Shown here: in pieces, positions 15,912 through 18,029 of the stretch
How positions within the stretch are numbered: position 1 is the stretch's first letter
Layout of the letters: each line of letters begins with the position of its first letter
NCBI GenBank assembly: GCA_963629305.1
Contig: CAVGIJ010000025.1
Coordinates: forward strand, 1 to 18,029
Origin: UBA1227 sp963629305
GTDB taxonomy: Bacteria; Bacillota; Clostridia; Oscillospirales; Acutalibacteraceae
DNA: 18,029 nt
Direction: 5' to 3'
The notes under the pieces: model-generated
Told to the model about the DNA's origin: nothing
The model's input: the letters and a program-made list of their open reading frames with translations, nothing else
The model's database searches: none
Translations under genes and position numbers: made by a program

Positions 15912-17432
15912 TTATGCCTGTGCAGGATTATCTACCGTTTCTGCTTTCTTTTCTTCTTTGGCTTCTTCTTTTTCAATAGCCTTTTTGGATTTTGTTGCAT
16001 GTTTTGCATTTACCGAAGATGAAAGCGATGCACCTGTATCCTCAGGAGATTCTTCCTCAAAGTCATAATCCTTACCCGGAAGGATTGCATTGAGAAGGAT
16101 ACCTACAAGTGATGCAACAGCAAGAGCGGTAAGTGTGATTGATACTCCGCCGATTGTAAATGTTGCTCCGCCTGTAAGGCCAAGACCTGTTACAAGTATT
16201 ACAGCTGCAATGATAAGGTTTCTGTTGTTAGCGAAATCAACGTGTGTATCTACGATATTTCTTACACCTGCTGCCGAAATCATTCCGTAAAGAACGAACG
16301 ATATACCGCCGATTACTGCGGAAGGAATAAGTTCAATGAATGCCGAGAACTTCGGGCAGAATGAAAGAACGGTTGCGAATATTGCCGCAATTCTAATTAC
16401 TCTCGGGTCATAAACCTTTGAAAGAACAAGAACGCCGGTGTTTTCACCGTAGGTTGTATTTGCAGGACCGCCTGCAAGTGATGCGAGTGTTGTTGCAAGA
16501 CCGTCACCGATAAGTGTTCTGTGAAGTCCCGGATCTTTTATGTAGTTCTTTCCGGTTGTAGCTGAAATTGCAGAGATATCTCCGATATGCTCCATCATTG
16601 TGGCAAGTGCAATCGGAACAATTGCTATGATTGAACTTATGATAAGTGATGACTTTGCCCAATCAACTGCAAGTACGGTTGCTGACTTATGAATTGGGAT
16701 ACCAACCCAAGCCGCTGCTTTAAAGGTTTCAAGAGCAGATACACTGAAAAGCTGCATTGAAGGATTGCCGTTAAAACAAATATACATTGCTCCGTTAACA
16801 TCCACCGGCTTACCGAATGCTACTGCTACGATTGCCGCAATTGCAACCGAACCGAGCACACCGATAAGAATCGGAATGATTTTTGCCATTCCCTTACCCC
16901 AGATGTTAAATATGATTACAAGTCCGAGTGCTACAATTGCTATAGGCCAGTTTGCCTGACAATTTCCTATTGCTGAGCTTGCAAGTCCGAGTCCAATGCA
17001 GATAATGATAGGACCTGTTACAACCGGCGGGAAATATTTCATTACTTTATTTACGCCTACTGCCTTGATAAATGCTGCAAGTATGAAGTAAACAAGACCT
17101 GCGCACGCAACGCCGAGGCAAGCATAAGGAAGAAGCTGTGTTGCCGTCATATCCTCGTAACCCGGCTGACCGGCAAGGCCTGTTATTGCGGCATATCCGC
17201 CAAGGAACGCAAAAGATGAACCGAGGAATGCAGGAACTTTACGCTTTGTAATAAGATGGAATAAAAGTGTACCGAGTCCGGCACAAAGAAGTGTTGTTGC
17301 AACATCCAGTCCCGTAAGAAGCGGCACAAGTACCGTTGCTCCGAACATTGCAAACATGTGCTGGAGACCCAAAATCAACATTTTAGGTACGCCGAGCTCT
17401 CTTGCGTCATAAATACCTTTGTTTTCTGACAT
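15912..17432 (-). CDS. uraA: Uracil permease (NCS2 family)
   Basis: This 506-residue membrane protein belongs to the NCS2 nucleobase/cation symporters, with the signature LGLQHMFAMFGATVLVP near the N-terminus, PAFLGSSFAF in the next repeat and the central GDISAISATTG and TTYGENTGVL motifs. About twelve to fourteen membrane segments are expected. It should import uracil by proton symport. Uracil is favoured over xanthine by the match to UraA/PyrP and the pyr context. A cytoplasmic Lys/Glu/Ala-rich tail (about 460-506) is longer than usual. The frame is open 13 codons upstream, but the ATG at 17432 is used because GGAG lies 7 nt before it. It sits behind a leader with an intrinsic terminator and ahead of pyrC. 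Confidence 0.94.
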   Translation of the reverse strand: MSENKGIYDARELGVPKMLILGLQHMFAMFGATVLVPLLTGLDVATTLLCAGLGTLLFHLITKRKVPAFLGSSFAFLGGYAAITGLAGQPGYEDMTATQLLPYACLGVACAGLVYFILAAFIKAVGVNKVMKYFPPVVTGPIIICIGLGLASSAIGNCQANWPIAIVALGLVIIFNIWGKGMAKIIPILIGVLGSVAIAAIVAVAFGKPVDVNGAMYICFNGNPSMQLFSVSALETFKAAAWVGIPIHKSATVLAVDWAKSSLIISSIIAIVPIALATMMEHIGDISAISATTGKNYIKDPGLHRTLIGDGLATTLASLAGGPANTTYGENTGVLVLSKVYDPRVIRIAAIFATVLSFCPKFSAFIELIPSAVIGGISFVLYGMISAAGVRNIVDTHVDFANNRNLIIAAVILVTGLGLTGGATFTIGGVSITLTALAVASLVGILLNAILPGKDYDFEEESPEDTGASLSSSVNAKHATKSKKAIEKEEAKEEKKAETVDNPAQA

Positions 17433-17469
17433 TTTCATTCTCCTTTTTACGGTTTTTCTTTTGCAAGGC

Positions 17470-17504
17470 AAAAAAAAGACAACTTCTCAAATAGAAAAGT
17501 TGTC
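17470..17504 (-). terminator. Attenuator-type intrinsic terminator in the uraA leader
   Basis: GACAACTT (minus strand, 17497-17504) pairs with AAGTTGTC (17478-17485). The alternative pairing GACAAC + TTCT with AGAA + GTTGTC gives 10 bp with a 2-nt bulge. A run of eight T (17470-17477) follows. It lies about 38 nt before the uraA ATG and well after the only good promoter, so it should stop transcription before uraA unless its 5' arm is masked. Confidence 0.85.
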
Positions 17505-17588
17505 AATAAAACCATTTAAAATTTTAAAATCAGGAAAAAGAAAACACTTACCCAAGGAATCCGCTATGTAGTAGCTGTACATTCCCAT
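17487..17588 (-). CDS. Putative 33-residue leader peptide of uraA
   Basis: An ATG at 17588 with AGGAGG 9 nt upstream opens a 33-codon frame ending at a TGA (17487-17489). The stop lies in the loop of the leader terminator, and the last codons cover the 5' arm of its stem. The peptide begins MGMYSYYIADSLGKC and ends NGFIDNFSI; the later codons are rich in Phe and Ile because the RNA is U-rich. The likely role is in cis: a ribosome close behind RNA polymerase would prevent the terminator from forming. When UTP is low the polymerase should slow in the U-rich tracts and let the ribosome catch up. This is inference from layout and analogy with the E. coli pyrBI leader; coincidence of the ORF with a structured RNA is the main alternative. 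Confidence 0.5.
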   Translation of the reverse strand: MGMYSYYIADSLGKCFLFPDFKILNGFIDNFSI

Positions 17589-17623
17589 GGCGCGCGCCCT
17601 CCTGCCCTGTTTTCTTGCCTTTC

Positions 17624-17653
17624 ATATTAACATGAGCCAATATAAATATGCAA
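17624..17653 (-). promoter_or_regulatory. Promoter of the uraA-pyr cluster
   Basis: On the minus strand TTGCAT (17648-17653) and TAATAT (17624-17629) are 18 nt apart, and TGT directly precedes the -10 box, giving an extended -10. The predicted start near 17617 is upstream of the leader ORF. It is the best promoter found between the Rpn-type gene and uraA. Confidence 0.55.
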
Positions 17654-17793
17654 GCAAAAATTTCGACATTTTTCATTTTCGTCAAAACTGCATAACAGAC
17701 AGAAGATTTTGTTTTTATTTTTCACAAAATAACTAAATATTGTGTTTTTAAAAATCAGAGGTTATCTTTTAAAAATTGTATTTCATCTTCATA

Positions 17794-18029
17794 TCACTGT
17801 ATTTGAATATTCTCTTTTAAAAATAATATTTCTTTTTGGTCGGTGATATTAAACAAATTTAAGAATTCTTCAAAAGAATGATTGTTGGCCATAAACTGTT
17901 TGAGCATTTCAAGCTTACCCTTTTCAATACCGCGAGCTTCACCCTGCACAATTCCTTTCTGTACACCGTCCAGATATACACCGTCACTTAAGTTACACAT
18001 GTCACCAAACACCTCCATAAGGTCATCAT
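17794..18029 (-). CDS. Rpn-family nuclease/putative transposase, C-terminal end (cut by window edge)
   Basis: The frame is open to the right edge of the window, and an internal ATG lies at 18018; because DDLMEVFGDMCNLSDGVY reads as continuous protein across it, this is the end of a longer gene. The DMCNLSDG segment followed by G-x-E/Q-x-G repeats (DGVQKGIVQGEARGIEKGK) is typical of the C-terminus of Rpn/PD-(D/E)XK nuclease-family proteins, linked to RecA-independent DNA transfer. The catalytic part is outside the window. After the TGA at 17794-17796 the same frame continues with YEDEIQFLKDNL and a second TGA at 17755-17757, echoing KEILFLKENI just before the first stop. The gene may therefore be shortened by a nonsense change. 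It reads toward uraA, and no clear terminator lies between. Confidence 0.65.
   Translation of the reverse strand, partial: DDLMEVFGDMCNLSDGVYLDGVQKGIVQGEARGIEKGKLEMLKQFMANNHSFEEFLNLFNITDQKEILFLKENIQIQ

Larger units (their letters stand above)
17433..17623 (-). promoter_or_regulatory. uraA leader region with translation-coupled attenuator layout
   Basis: The expected transcript starts near 17617 and runs about 185 nt to the uraA ATG. In order it holds AGGAGG (17598-17603), a 10-nt palindrome GGCGCGCGCC (17589-17598), a 33-codon ORF, several U-rich tracts (17491-17545), an intrinsic terminator (17470-17504) and the uraA ribosome site. Competing structures are possible: AAGAAAAC (17609-17616) can pair fully with GTTTTCTT (17538-17545), and GGAAT (17581-17585) with ATTCC (17556-17560). 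No PyrR-binding-loop consensus or known riboswitch core was recognised. The rest of the 361-nt gap, 17654-17793, is AT-rich and holds the end of the Rpn-type reading frame and a weak direct repeat. Confidence 0.6.

Noticed and set aside
17701..17760. Hairpin CACAA...TTGTG as a terminator for the Rpn-type gene
   Set aside because: Only five base pairs, and no T-run follows on the minus strand; the T-run is on the plus strand where no gene ends.
1..18029. CRISPR arrays, tRNA/rRNA genes, insertion sequences or prophage genes
   Set aside because: No regularly spaced repeats, cloverleaf candidates, transposase motifs or inverted element ends were recognised; the Rpn-type gene is only a fragment.

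Overview
The window looks like chromosomal DNA of a low-GC Gram-positive anaerobe. The best guess is a gut-type Clostridia of the Oscillospiraceae/Ruminococcaceae sort. Support comes from AT-rich intergenic DNA, strong AGGAGG-type ribosome binding sites, an IspH protein fused to ribosomal S1 domains, a class 1B dihydroorotate dehydrogenase (PyrD+PyrK), and an Rpn-type nuclease with E/G/K-rich repeats. The taxonomic guess is inference; no rRNA or species marker is present. No tRNA, rRNA, CRISPR array, insertion sequence or prophage was seen.

Layout, left to right. (1) 1-634, minus: N-terminal part of an FkbM-type methyltransferase cut by the left edge, set off from its upstream neighbour by a hairpin terminator. 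(2) 713-7424, minus: a compact seven-gene cluster, in transcription order a small membrane protein, a short AI-2E-type membrane protein, an RpiR/SIS regulator, a BaiN/HI0933-type flavoprotein, cytidylate kinase (cmk), a PlsC acyltransferase, and IspH-S1. Junctions are overlaps or gaps under 20 nt, and one promoter is visible upstream. (3) 7587-8528, plus: a coiled-coil membrane protein with a signal-peptidase-like domain that lacks the usual catalytic serine. (4) 8649-10196, plus: an extended SDR with a C-terminal zinc-finger-like module and codon usage suggesting high expression, followed by a strong terminator. (5) 10286-17432, minus: a pyrimidine cluster, in transcription order uraA, pyrC, pyrK, pyrD, pyrF, pyrE, pyrB, pyrI. 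(6) 17433-17793: a 361-nt leader region in front of uraA with a promoter, a possible 33-codon leader peptide and an intrinsic terminator. (7) 17794-18029, minus: the C-terminal end of an Rpn-family nuclease running off the right edge.

The pyrimidine cluster encodes uracil uptake plus every de novo UMP step after carbamoyl phosphate: PyrB/PyrI (aspartate transcarbamoylase), PyrC, PyrD/PyrK, PyrE and PyrF. carAB and pyrR are not in the window.

The most interesting signal is the uraA leader. A short ORF with a well-placed Shine-Dalgarno runs through U-rich sequence and stops inside the loop of an intrinsic terminator just before uraA. This is the architecture of the UTP-sensing, translation-coupled attenuator known at enterobacterial pyrBI, here in front of a Firmicutes permease-led pyr cluster. 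A second hairpin sits 7 nt after the uraA stop and may control passage into pyrC. Other points of interest are the serine-less signal-peptidase-like protein, the SDR/zinc-finger fusion, the half-length AI-2E protein, and an in-frame stop with a repeated helix at the end of the Rpn-type gene.
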